Origin: Chara braunii
Lineage: Eukaryota; Streptophyta; Charophyceae; Charales; Characeae
Direction: 5' to 3'
DNA length: 54,927 nucleotides
Assembly (NCBI GenBank): GCA_003427395.1
Contig: BFEA01000113.1
Span: 1,688,196-1,743,122 of the forward strand
The notes beneath the pieces were generated by a model, which saw only the letters and a list, made by a program, of their open reading frames with translations, did no database searches and was not told where the DNA came from. Shown here in pieces: positions 9,940-20,565 of the stretch (positions within the stretch are counted from its first letter, which is position 1; each line of letters opens with the position of its first letter). Both the position numbers and the translations under genes were made by a program.

Positions 9940-11410
9940 TTTTTTTTGCTTGACATGCGACTAACTCTTTTGTCAATCACTTGTTACATTGTCAGGGTAC
10001 AAATGGAAAAAGAACCTTTAATCTCACTTGGTGGAAGAAGAGGGCAAGGGGAGGGTTGTCGACCCCTTGTGCCACTAAGAAGATCATAAAGAGGAGGGTC
10101 TGACAAGCTTGACGGTTGACAAAGTCCGAGAAGGGCTAGAAAAGGATTGCTAAGCAAGAGAAAGGTCAGTTGACTCAACCAGAACCTGGACTGCATGACT
10201 AAGAGAGGAGGATGGCATGGATGAAGGAAGGAAATGAAAAGGGAAAGCGCCTAAGGACATGGAAATTAGGCATGTGGGAGGGACTATGTGTTGATCCCAA
10301 ATGGGGGTTGTATCTGTCTGCTTTGTGTTTGAGTGCGCAGGTGAGTAGCCTTGGGATGTGTAGAGCTGGACTGAGCCCGGTATGCCGGGCGGCAAAGGGG
10401 AAAGGGAAGGGCAAAGGCCAACTGACCTTGGACGTAAATTTTATCTATGAATCAGACCTTTGTGCATGCAACCTTGAGTATGGATGAAAAAGATAAAGGG
10501 ATGTTGTGTATGGTTGAAGTGTTGCCTACTAGGCCTTTGAGCATGCGGGTGGGGACCTCGAAAAGACTAAGGGGTACTCAGGGAAGCAATGAGCACGATG
10601 CATGTCGTATGGAAATATGAGTGCTAGTGCATAGGCTGGCTAAGGGGGAGAACGACATTCACGCACCTCGATGAAGCCCTAGGACCATTGCGTAAGGAAA
10701 TGGATGTGTGGCCCAAGTACGATGCTTGGTCTGCGCCATAAGAGAAGACAAGTCTTTCAAGGAACTCCCTGGACTGTATGTGTATTGGAAGGAGCAATCG
10801 CCTGAGAACACTGCAAAGTATCAAAAAATGGACGTTTGCAAGTGAACAACGAAAACTGCCTCCTTGCGAGAAAAGTTGAGTTTACATCCCCAATTTCAAA
10901 GCTCTCTCGCTCAATGGCCCATCCCCATCCATCTCAAAGCACTAGGTGGGGATGACCCTGTGACGAATGGCTTCGCGCCCTGAGCATGAGTGTGGGTGGA
11001 GTCAACAGGGACCCGCAGAGGGGTCGACTCAAACTCGAAAGTCTAAAAGGGTGAGGCCCTTCACCGTGATCACCACGAGTTCTGCATTTTTATCTCTGTA
11101 CAGGGGCTCTACCCCCCCCCCTCCCCTTCTGACTGGCCATCGTGCTGGAAGCAGAGTCTCAGACCTAACACGCCTCCTTCCGTTCACTGGGAAATACGAC
11201 AACACACCACTAGTGGCAGATGTGACATCCGCCGTTGTTTTTGGTGGTTTTTTTTTTTTTTTTTTTTTTTTTGTGGCATTGTGAATTTTNTTTTTGTTCC
11301 CTTTTGTTTTTCCGTGTCTTGTACCAGTTCTTGCGTTCCCTTCACCCATTGCTGATGCGACGGCACCTATCCGCGTCGCCATTACGCGTATGCTCCTAGC
11401 AACGATGGTG
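9940..11410. other. No recognised feature
   Basis: About 1.5 kb with only short, unconvincing open frames on both strands. It contains a poly-C tract near 11110 and a poly-T tract at 11250-11272 with an ambiguous base at 11290. It may be the 3' side of the SANT/Myb-like copy 1 that follows on the minus strand, or old repeat sequence. Confidence 0.5.
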
Positions 11411-11415
11411 ACACC

Positions 11416-13918
11416 TTACTTGTTCACCTGAGCAATCATCAACGTGGCTTTGTCCAAGCCGTCCACGTACACACGTGTGAACTCAGCCATGGCAACTCCC
11501 CCGGATGACACAGAAGATGGGTTGTCTCCGACATGGACTCTATTGGCGCCGGTTTGCCTAAAGTTTGACATGTTGGCCGATGTGTCGGATCCTCCTTTGT
11601 CTGACCCTCCTTTGTCCGACCCTCTTTGTTCACCCGAGCCTTCCCTCATACCTTCTGCTTCACACCACCCATAGTGTCGGAGTTCATGGATTCTTCACAA
11701 GTCCTGCATGATCTTTTTAACACCCACTCCATCGCCTGCCAAAGACGTTGATCGAACGTCATGTAAAGGCCTTTCGCCTCTTTCTCCTCTTCGGTCATGT
11801 CCCGATAGGATTGATGGTCTGGCCGCCCGACCTTGTCCACAAGCACTTTTAGCTTATGTCCCAGGTTGAAACATTTTTTTCCTGCAGTTCTTTGTGGACC
11901 TCATCATCCCTTCCTTTTTCATGCGGTCAGACACCCACTCTTGTCTCTACCCCTTCTTCATACACTTGTGCCTGGCGTTGGCATCCGCCATCATCGCGTC
12001 ATCCTCACGTTGCCATTTTGCAGCGCCAAGCACTCCTCCAGCGTCCAAGGCACAATCTTTTTAGGAGGACCTTTTCCTTTATGCCTTCCGTCATCAACTG
12101 CTGGTGGGTTGTCATCAGTCTCTTGTCCACCCTCGTCTTTACCACTCTCACTCGCCTCCCCACAGCAATGGTGGAGTACACTCTCTCGTGCCACGTCCTC
12201 CCCCTGGTGGTTGTCTTTCTCGTTCGTTGCCTCCGCCAATGTCACTTTTGCCCTCCCGCCCTTGGGCTCGACCCCTTCCATCACCACGACTGGTCGGTGC
12301 CATGCCACCATGCACACGATCCACAGACTCCAACGACCTCGAGTCGACTATTATCTGTTGGGGGGCTGCATGAGAGCATTCCTGCCCCTGACGGACACCA
12401 CTGCCACTGTTCGCGTTCACCCGTGATGTGGCAAGTAACCCCCCATGCAGCGGCGTTCCTCCATGTGGCAATGTCCTCTGCCCACGACCAGTTTGTGCCT
12501 CGCATCCGAAGTCGTTTTCCCCATGGTTGTACACACCCCCGTTACATTGTCGGTTGGATGCCACCCTTCGTGACATGTCCTCCACTGACATCCGTCGACA
12601 TTGCCCCTCGGAGAATGACTCCTCATACTCCCCGCACAGCGTCGCTGTGAAACTGCCTGCACGGGCCATGCCGGCCCCGTGCACGGCCATGTCCACACTG
12701 GATGATTGTGAATACACAACGACAATTGAACTGCCTCGCCCAGATCCGCCCCCATGTGCAGATTCATAGTAGAAAGGCACATAACCCGATCGCACATCTC
12801 GAAGGCCGAGCGGATCATTCCTCCACACCAGCAGTTGCCCGACAGCCGTAGGGAAGGGAGGAGGGACACCGAACCTGTCAGCGTCTTGACTCAGGATCAA
12901 CAAGTGGGACGATGGCAAAACGGAGTGCTCGCCTTGATACTGCGGTGGATGTTGGGAACTGTGGCGACAACCTCCCATACCTTCGTTGTCGCTCTTCTCG
13001 ACCCTATACCGTTTGTCCATGCTGGCCATGCAGATGAGAAGACAAGAACTTGTGCTGTTGGTGTTGCCCTATTGGGCATGGACATCGACTCACGATTTTT
13101 CTGTATCATTCTCAATTGGATGGTTACTCGGTTGCTCGGTTCCATTGTGCTATCTGCTCTGGCTTTGACTACTTGGACTTCAGTGTGATTTTGCATTCTG
13201 GATTTCTGTGCTTCCGCCTTCACTTAGGGCGGGCAACTGTGACCTCCGTCCCCTACAAAAAACGGACGAGCAAGGTGACGCAAAAGGCGAGAGCGAGGAG
13301 GACAACGATGCAGGTCAGGAAGATGGCAACGGCGAGGATGAGGACAACCGTGGCACGAACAGGATTGTCGGATGAAGGAAGATGCACGGAGTGCGGACAC
13401 CTCTGGTGCTTGTTGTCCTTGCGCAGCAGCAACAGATATGACCTGCCAGGCTGGTTAATCCCCGAAGCCTCTTTCATCGTCACTGTCGCGAACACACGTG
13501 GTTGCATGCTCATCGGCTCTTGTACTGTTGAACCGGTCGCCAACAGAAAGTGATGTGGTCGGAGGACACCTCGGTACCGAACAAGGGGCTGGGAAACCAG
13601 GAGATGACAATGTCCAATGGTCGATGCGAAGTGCGCGAGGAGCCTGCAACTTTCCAGCGCGCCAGCAGGTGATATCTTCGTGCGTTGCAAGGGCAGGGTG
13701 CCCCTGATGACGATGTGGCCACGGACCCCACTGCAGATGGTTGGGTCTCGGGCTGGCACATTCGGTAGACCACCACCGCACATGAGACAGTTGCTCATAC
13801 CATTGCCGATCTGCGAAAGCAGTTGATGTCCAGAGTATGCCCCGCAAGCTTCTCCCACAACTCGGTAGTGTACAAAGGGCGGTGACAGGCCCGCTAGGAT
13901 TGCACGGACCCTTTGCAT
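11416..13918 (-). pseudogene. SANT/Myb-like family protein, copy 1, disrupted
   Basis: Several minus-strand frames, read from high to low coordinates, align piece by piece with copy 2 at 40086-42400. In order: a frame ending in a ~30-residue hydrophobic segment (13253-13350, VVLILAVAIFLTCIVVLL); a Ser/Gly-rich part with LSQDADRFGVPPPFP (~12880); a charged part with PWTLEECLAL (~12050), which resembles the first helix of a SANT/Myb-like or trihelix domain; MTEEEKEAKGLYMTFDQRLW (~11800), resembling the region after such domains; and TRVYVDGLDKATL near the end. No single frame spans these pieces, and stops and frameshifts lie between them. SANT-like proteins of this kind accompany PIF/Harbinger transposases or occur as host trihelix genes. 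The function is unknown and the hydrophobic segment is unusual. Confidence 0.6.
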
Positions 13919-13959
13919 GCCTTCGGAGAGCTATGGTGCCACACACGCTTGTGGAAGGT

Positions 13960-15050
13960 TCGTCACGACTGGCCGGGATGTCGCCTGCATGGGACATGCA
14001 CGGGACAATCGCCGGTCGGATTTTGGATATAGTGGATGTCCCTTCTTTTCTTTTCTTTTATTTTATTTTATTTTATTACGTCGTATTTTCAATCTCGAAT
14101 TCCTCCCACCGGCAATCACTCCCCCACCCCACCCCCCCTTCCCCAACATTTCAAATTTTAAATTCAAACGGTTGTTCTCAACGATCGTGTGTGTGTTTTC
14201 CCTTTCTGTTTCCCCTCCATTTTCTTTTCACCCGCCTTCGCCTCCCAAAGGACCCTGGACGAAACCACGAAACCGTACCCACATGATCACCATGAGGTCT
14301 TAGACCCTTCGCAGCCGTAGGAGGGGTCGCTCTGGGTAATCCCCAAACCGAAAAGAAAAAGAAAGAAACAGGCATGCCGCACCTCCTGTGTGACACTCAC
14401 ATCCTGTTCGCCCACGGCTATGGATCACCTGCTTGGACCACAACAAGTCTGCCCACCAATGTCGGCCCCGACCCTCTATCGGCATCGGAGGAGATGCCGC
14501 ACCCCCCTACCCTTCCGTCGGCACCGGAAAGTCCTATAGCCAGGGAGTACCAAGGGCCCACGGCAGTCCTGTCACCAGGGGGTACCAGGGGCCCGCGGCC
14601 AGAGTGGAAGCGCTTCTCCCAAGTTTCCAAACATCGAATCCGCTCTGTGTAAGGTCCCGCCAGCTTCGTTTTGGAAACCAAAATTCTTTCCCGCGGCTGT
14701 GGGGTCCAACCCTTAGTCCTACAAAGTATCTATAGTTCACTAAGGCAGGTCCGAAGGTGATGGTGAGTCCTAATGTCTTCACCCACCCAGTTACTATCCC
14801 TGTATGCAGACTGACAGATGTACCAATACGATGTCTTCACCTCACAAGTTTCGGACTGCAAGGTTGGGACCGTGTACTTGTGGTTTAATGACAGTATTAT
14901 CCCTGTATGTGTACTAACGGTTGTACAGTGTATTCGGGTGAAGAAGGCATCCGAACACCCTTGTCAGGCTTTCCAAAAGAAAAGGCGTCTTTCTAGAAAA
15001 GGAGTAAAAGAAAGATCGCCTTCCCATCCCAACCGTTAGGTCTCTTGGGG
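13960..15050. repeat. Repeat-derived sequence with no gene
   Basis: The stretch includes a T/A-rich tract (14045-14085). At 14500-14730 it shares blocks with two other places in the window, 28800-28990 (inverted) and 43210-43400: a 'ccccctacccttc' block, gtaccaaggg-type blocks and the shared 'ccgcggctgtggggtcc' motif. I see no coding region. Confidence 0.5.
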
Positions 15051-15100
15051 CTACCGTCTTCCCCCCAACAAAACGCATGTGTGTTGTAAGCGAATACAAC
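15051..15100 (+). repeat. Inverted repeat, left arm, flanking the Penelope-like element
   Basis: It begins CTACCGTCTTCCCCC and continues through AACGCATGTG. The reverse complement of 21891-21938 begins the same way and stays alike for roughly 47 bp, with about seven mismatches. The Penelope-like element lies between the arms. Confidence 0.65.
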
Positions 15101-15276
15101 GCATACCGTGTGTTGTATTCGTTTGCAACACATATGCTTTATGTTCGAGTGAATGAGACCAACTTTACCTGCACAAGGGGGTCGGGTCCAGGCTGAGTAG
15201 GCTCAATTCTGGACCATGGCTGGGGGGCCTCAGACCCTTGGCAAAAAGGTAAAAGTAAAGTAGCGACATACCTTTC

Positions 15277-15989
15277 CATTTTAGCTAAAACAGGGTGGTA
15301 CCTTGGCTGGCCTGGTGTTGAGTGATACCATGCGGGGGGGTTTTGGCAGATCGAACAGGGGTCTGGTGGGACCTTTGGACCTATTGCCTTTTGCTTCTTT
15401 TGGGGCCCCCCTTGGGCCTCTCGGCACCGTCGATCAATGGACTTCCGGGGTAGGGTACTATGCTGTTTTGATAGCTTTTGTCCCTGTCAATCACTTAGGT
15501 TGTTGTCAGTGGTGGCTATAAATAGGTTCACGGTGCAATGTTTTCTCCATCTCCGCTGTGACTTTTCGAAGACCCCTGACGATTCCGGCTCTGGCGGCCA
15601 GAGGAAACATGTAGGGTCAGCCGCCAGAAGTTCAGCCTGTGCTATATTGATTACGGGCACGACGCCCATATCCGGTTCGAGGTACGGGCTTTGTTCTTCA
15701 TGATTATTTAATTAAGCCTTGTCGCGTTCGGGAGAGAAAATCTTGCGTCGTGTGTTGTCTTCTTTGTCTCTTTGGTTGTCTCCCTAGTTGTTACTGCTCT
15801 GTCCGTCGTGTGTTTGTCTTCTTTGTCCTTGTTTGTCTCCATCTGCTTCTGCGAAATGCTTTGGTTTTTACTGTGAACATATTTTTGTGCTTTCTATTTG
15901 TCCCGGTCCGTTGTATTGCTCTCTGCATGTAGGGTTCTAACGCTGAGTTACGGTCATTGTCAAATTTATTTGCGTGATTTACTCACCAT
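15277..15989 (+). repeat. Left pseudo-LTR of the Penelope-like element
   Basis: It starts CATTTTAGCTAAAACAGG and ends at ACTCACCAT; both ends are defined by where similarity with 20566-21261 begins and stops. It is ~17 bp longer than the right copy because of 'gggtagggtactatgct' near 15448. Penelope elements commonly show such tandem pseudo-LTRs. A hammerhead ribozyme lies at 15571-15618. Confidence 0.9.
15571..15618 (+). ncRNA. Hammerhead ribozyme (type I, minimal), left pseudo-LTR
   Basis: All conserved parts occur in order. Stem I strand GACCC (15571-15575); core CTGACGA (15576-15582); stem II 15583-15603, which folds to eight pairs with one C-A mismatch and a five-base loop; core GAAA (15604-15607); a two-pair stem III (AC with GT, loop AT); cleavage triplet GTA (15611-15613); and GGGTC, the exact complement of the first stem I strand. 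Cleavage is predicted after 15613. Short stem III is typical of hammerheads in Penelope elements. TTTC at ~15565 and GAAG at ~15627 could extend stem I beyond an internal loop. Confidence 0.87.
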
Positions 15990-16096
15990 TTACTCAACGT
16001 AGTAACCTCCGTAGACATTAGACTACGGTAGTGTGGCCCGTGTTCGACATTGACCTATACTAATTCAATGTTCCTACCTGTGTTGTAGACTACAAT

Positions 16097-16921
16097 ATGG
16101 CAGGTCAAACGTATGCGAGATCATGTTACAACTGTGGCTCCCCTAATCACTTTATGCGGGAGTGTCCACACCGGGGGTACGGGAGACCTCTTGCTACTGG
16201 GGCGAATTTGACTCCTCTTGCCACGCAACCACTGCTCGCCTTACCTGCTCCTGCGACTTCTTCATCTGTCGCTCCACCTGCGACTGCTCCGGCGTACCCG
16301 GCGCAACATTTTAATCAACCACGGCCTAATTGGTGGAGGCTGAATCAGGAAAAGCTGGATAAATGTTATGCTAAGACCATTGCTGACGAAGAAAGGGAGG
16401 CCAAGATGAAGGAAGAAGAAGAGAAGAAGAAGAGATTAAAGGAGGAAGAAAACAGAAAATAAGAATGGAGGAAGGAGCGTGAGCGTCTTGAAGAGGAGAT
16501 GGGAGCACGCCTTGACAAGCGATTGGAGAAAGTCTGTCCACAATTGAAAGGCAAGGGGGATGTAGAATCTAACTCTAACGATGTGATGGTGCAGTTGAAA
16601 AAGGAGAATGAGAGGCTGAAGAAATTATTGTTGGGTGAAGGAAGTAGTGATGGGGAAGACAGGATGCTGCGACTGCAGCGTGAGATCGCGGACCTGAGGA
16701 GGCAAGTTGCCGAGAAGAAGTCCGCGGAGGATGATATCTTTGCGCTGCGTCAAGAAATTGAACAGCTGAGAGGAACGGCGTTGGTTAAAACAAATTTCAA
16801 ACAGGAAATTGCCGGTCTCAAAATGGAGATTGGGCTGTTGAGAGGGCAAAGTGCTAAAGCTAGGGAGGAGGTCGAGTTGTGGAAAGGCGAGGCGTTAAAG
16901 ACCCGGCAACAAACGGGGTAG
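16097..16921 (+). pseudogene. Penelope-like ORF1 part: CCHC zinc knuckle and coiled coil
   Basis: The start MAGQTYARS is followed by CYNCGSPNHFMRECP, a CX2CX4HX4C zinc knuckle at residues ~10-23, which would bind nucleic acid. A Pro/Ala-rich linker follows, then long Glu/Lys-rich and leucine-containing helices (from ~residue 95) that look like an extended coiled coil. The frame is cut by TAA at 16460-16462 but continues in the same phase as EWRKERERLEEE to TAG at 16919-16921. I give the whole in-phase span. The domain would serve as an RNA-binding, oligomerising protein. Confidence 0.8.
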
Positions 16922-16949
16922 CTGCGCCATCGGCACTCCCGACTGCTCG

Positions 16950-17549
16950 GTGAGAGGATCACCTAAACCAAGATGGACGGATAATCTGCGTGATACGGAC
17001 AAGTGGAAACAGGAATACCTTAAGATGAAGGAAATGCATCGAGTAGCAAGCCTCGAGGCGGAAGCGTTGAAGGGGAAACGCGCTAATGCCGAGGCGGAGG
17101 TCATTAAGCTTCAAGAACAGATGGGCAAATTGTCGGCCGCTGAGAAACCGGAGAAGGCTGTGGGCGGTGGAACGAATCTGAAATCCAGACTAGAGGCAGT
17201 GGCTACCCACTCTACTAGAAAAGGGAAAAAGGCTACACCTATGAGAGAAGGTGGAAGCAGGACTAATGGAGTCGGGGAACTCAATGAAAGGTATGTGTTC
17301 ATCGAGGAGCAGAAGAAGATGCTCCGTCAGTACAAGAAGTCTGGTCTGGAAATGTTATGCAAGGAGGCGGGTTTGAAGTTAGGTATGGTTGAACCCATGA
17401 TTGCGGAGCTGGCCGAGTACCGTGCGGACAAAGCCTTTGGAAAATCCAAGGACAAAGAGAAGGTCGTACCTGTTGAGGAAGTCTCGGATGATTCACCGTC
17501 CCAGAATGAGGTATCTGCGACGGAGGACGATCGCTCGGTCGAGCTCTAG
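16950..17549 (+). pseudogene. Penelope-like ORF1 continuation: second coiled-coil part
   Basis: A 199-codon frame in another phase continues the charged helical character: DKWKQEYLKMKEMHRVASLE at residues ~15-35, then KRANAEAEVIKLQEQMGK. The middle (LNERYVFIEEQKKMLRQYKK) and the region to EYRADKAFG form a second conserved-looking block, and the end is acidic. There is no catalytic motif. It is probably the C-terminal part of the upstream zinc-knuckle protein, separated by a frameshift at ~16920-16950. Confidence 0.65.
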
Positions 17550-17602
17550 GACAGTATCTCGGACGCTATAATCTGTGGAAGTGGGCTCGTTACTGTAGGA
17601 TT

Positions 17603-18177
17603 TTGAGAAGTAGGTACGCTCCCTTTTCTTCTTTTTCTGAGGTCACGTCCCCTGATTGCATCTCTGCTCCATTGACTATGGATGATGATAAGGATATTGG
17701 TTTGTCTTACCTGAGGGATAGGGAATTTAACGCCTTCTATAGGAGAATTGTTATCAACTTGATTCTGAAAGACTGCATCCCGTGGGCAGGGAAGTTGAAG
17801 AATTACTTGGAAGGGTTAGCTGACAATGATTTTGACTTTGAGAAATGTGAGGGTCCTCTGGTATATGCTTTAGTCTCTCCATGGTCAAGGCACACATATG
17901 TCGGGTCTACTGCGCGGTCTCTTCCTATTCGCTGGAACGAACATGTCTACTGATGCCTGAATCAGGATGTTGTCGAGAAAGGAAAACGTAATCATCGTCT
18001 ATATTCGTGGTTCCGAAGATGCGGGATTGGACAGTACGTAAGTATCCCGCTCTGTGTCTGTGAAGAGGAGGATCTTCTTGATGTTGAAGGTAGTCTGATT
18101 CGTTTGAGTAATCCGTACCTAAACTCTCGTGACACGAAGCGTCACAATAGGCGGAGACGACCGGAAAAAAGAGAGAT
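17603..18177 (+). pseudogene. GIY-YIG endonuclease domain, N-terminal to RT
   Basis: The frame reads MDDDKDIGLSYLRDREFNAF and then the nuclease. GPLVYALV supplies the GIY-like strand, TYVGST the YIG-like strand, and R in LPIRWNEH the usual Arg-containing helix. An in-frame TGA at 17951-17953 stops it, but the same phase continues as CLNQDVV, LYSWFRRCG, EEEDLLDVEGSLI and LSNPYLNSR, which supply the conserved Glu and terminal Asn of the family. GIY-YIG nicks target DNA to prime Penelope reverse transcription. Placing it before RT is the Naiad/Chlamys permutation. I chose the first Met, but the domain needs only ~17850 onward. Confidence 0.82.
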
Positions 18178-19754
18178 GTAGGAGAAAAATTGTCGAAGGA
18201 CGAGTGCTGGGTCGGCAGGAAATTCGGACACATATGGTGTTCCACTCGACGGCGGGACATGTTACTTCGTCTTTAATTCGATTGTTGGATAACTGTAAGG
18301 AGCGTGGCCTAGTTTCTGTGGGGGTGACTTGTGCTGGTGGTGAACGCATACTTGATAATTGGAAGATTGTGAAGCGGAAATATGGGACGTCGGTGGTCAA
18401 ATCAGGAGAAGATGCAGATGTTATGAAAAAGAGTAAAGGTTGGTTCAGCCCAGGGAGGTATATATTCTTCTCTCTGATTATTCCCTTCTGCTCAAAGTTT
18501 TTGGAACTCAAACCTGCGCTTTCTTCCTTGTTGTCTAATCCTTCTTCTCGTATTCATTTGAATCAATGGAGTTTCGTTGTTCTGGTCCAAAGCTTTTTGG
18601 CTATCCGATGCTTCTCGGGGAAACGGTCTAGAACCCTGCTTGGATTGCTTATCTCTGGGACAGTCCGACGACGCTTTGGCCTGAACGTAAGACGAAGGAT
18701 GGTGATCCGCGTGACATATGATCACCGTTTGAGTAAATCGGGTATTCGAGGCTTTTGCTCTGACATAGTGAAGAGGGTTGAGGCTGATGGTTACTGGAAA
18801 GGGATGGTGATTCGAAGGCTTCGTGTTGTTTGGCTAAAGAATAAAAGTATTGGCGAACTTGTTTTCAATTTTAGATTGTATGCCAAAGGAACGGAATTTG
18901 GGTGCACTTGTTCGTCTCTTAATACAGATCTTGTCAGAATTGATGGGCACGTATGCTGTCGTTTGAGTGAATGCATGGCCGCACCTTGGTGGCTTCGCAA
19001 TAATAGGAATGTACCGGCTCCGAACGAGCATGATGTCCTGAGGCGATTGTGTGCGGAGCTGAAGGGTTCTTTGAATGCCTTAGAATTTACCGTACCCAGC
19101 TTCGAACAGAAGGATGTGGTGGTTTGTCTGATTCGGAGTAGCGTTAACCCTGATCGGACTTGCTCCGAAGAGGAGGTATTGGGATGGAAGGAGAGGTTTC
19201 GTGGTTTGGTTTGTGTCCCTATTGATCACAACCCGGGCGACACCCTTGTCTGTTGTCCGACATTTTATCATTCAGGCTTGAAGAAGTTGTTTTTGGACAA
19301 TGATGGTTTCGAGGAGGTTCATGCACAGGAAGAGGATCTTATTCGTGGAATGGCTGAGAGCTATGAGAAGAGAGGACTTAAATCTTTTGCTAGATGGGAC
19401 AAGAAGGGAAGCTTGGGGAATGCTTATGCAATTCCCAAGCATAAGGACATCATGAGGTGGAGACCCATCTGCCCCTCGTTTTCGGAATGTAGTGTGCGAG
19501 GCTGTAGGAAGGTGTCAAAAGGTTTGAACCAGATGATCTGGGAACTTCCAAAGAGATCGCATTTTAACTTAAAAAGCACGGATCTGATGGTAAAGAACAT
19601 TGAACAGATTAACAAGGATCTACTTATGGATGACGAGCTGGTAACTGCAGCCTACGATGTGAAAGAAATGTTTAGCAATTTACCGCACCTCTCTATTTTG
19701 AACGCCCTGCATTGGATTATCGATTTTTGGTTGAGACGCGAGGAGTCCTTGTAA
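18129..19754 (+). pseudogene. Penelope-like reverse transcriptase, N-terminal part
   Basis: A 541-codon frame. Its first ~40 codons re-read the end of GIY-YIG in a different phase, so the true sequence begins after ~18200. The middle (LRRLCAELKGSLNALEFTVP, then AYAIPKHKDIMRWRPICPSF) matches the pre-RT and RT1-2 region. AAYDVKEMFSNLPH holds the first catalytic Asp in the usual Penelope form (xDVKxMF). It ends at a stop after a frameshift near 19725, and the next frame carries the rest of RT. Confidence 0.8.
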
Positions 19755-20521
19755 GGAGCAAGAGGAAGGAAGCTAAGATGAAGAAGGGTAAGAAACAAGA
19801 GGGTTGGGGAGTGATTGACTTCTTAGATATCCTGAGTTTTGTGGAGTTTGATTTAGAGAATACTTTCGTACGTGTAGGTGGAAAGATTTTGAGACAGAGG
19901 GTGGCCATACCCATGGGAAAACCGTCTAGTCCTGCGATTGCCTGTATGTTGTGTGCTTACTCTGAATTCAACTTTCTCCTATCTTTGGGAACTGATAGAT
20001 CATTGGTGCATGGGATTCGTTTGATTGATGATGTTTCGATCTTCATCAAATTCAAAAAAGGAGATGTGGATAGCGAAAAGAAGGTCTTGCGATTGCTGGG
20101 AAAGTTTGAGGGATCATATGATGTTAATCTCTCCTTGGAATGTACTAGTCGGTTCGACCATTGGGAGTTCCTGGGCTGCGTTCTAAAGAATTTTGGCATG
20201 CCTATTGGAATCCGGAGTGCGTCCATGCACAAGAATCAGAATTTGGTGAGGGAAAGTGAGATTCTTTTTCAAAACTTACAGGATGCATGCTCCTATGCCA
20301 GTCGGCAACTGAAGATGGCGATGATCAGCTCTTTCATACACCGGGCAAGGAGATTTACGAACATGCCTGGTGCTGAGGGTGCGTATCTGTTTGCTCTGAA
20401 GGTAGAACTGAGATTGCGAGGGTTTTCTGATGACTACTTCGATAATTCTCTGAGTTGTTTTTCGATGAAATTTGGAGGGATTTGGGATGATTGGGTGAGT
20501 TGCCTTACGAATTGGAGTTAA
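19712..20521 (+). pseudogene. Penelope-like reverse transcriptase, C-terminal part
   Basis: This frame continues RT: FDLENTFVRVGGKILRQ, then VAIPMGKPSSPAIACMLCA, the PxGxxxSP block, and RLIDDVSIFIKF, with the two catalytic Asp residues of the (Y)xDD motif. Leu stands where Tyr is usual. It then reads SRFDHWEFLGCVLKN and a helical thumb-like C terminus with HRARRFTNMPG. It stops ~45 bp before the right pseudo-LTR, and no nuclease follows, consistent with the permuted order. Confidence 0.83.
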
Positions 20522-20565
20522 AAAACCTTTGAGGAGTCTTCTCTTGAACATGTTTATACAGGAGG

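Noticed and set aside
11833-12650. Long plus-strand frames (197 and 264 codons)
   Set aside because: They are antisense to the SANT/Myb-like copy 1, whose minus-strand pieces match copy 2.
17951-17953. Selenocysteine (TGA) in the Penelope nuclease, as reported in some Naiad elements
   Set aside because: The frame also has a TAA and frameshifts, it does not replace a conserved Cys that I can see, and no SECIS-like element was noted. Decay is simpler.
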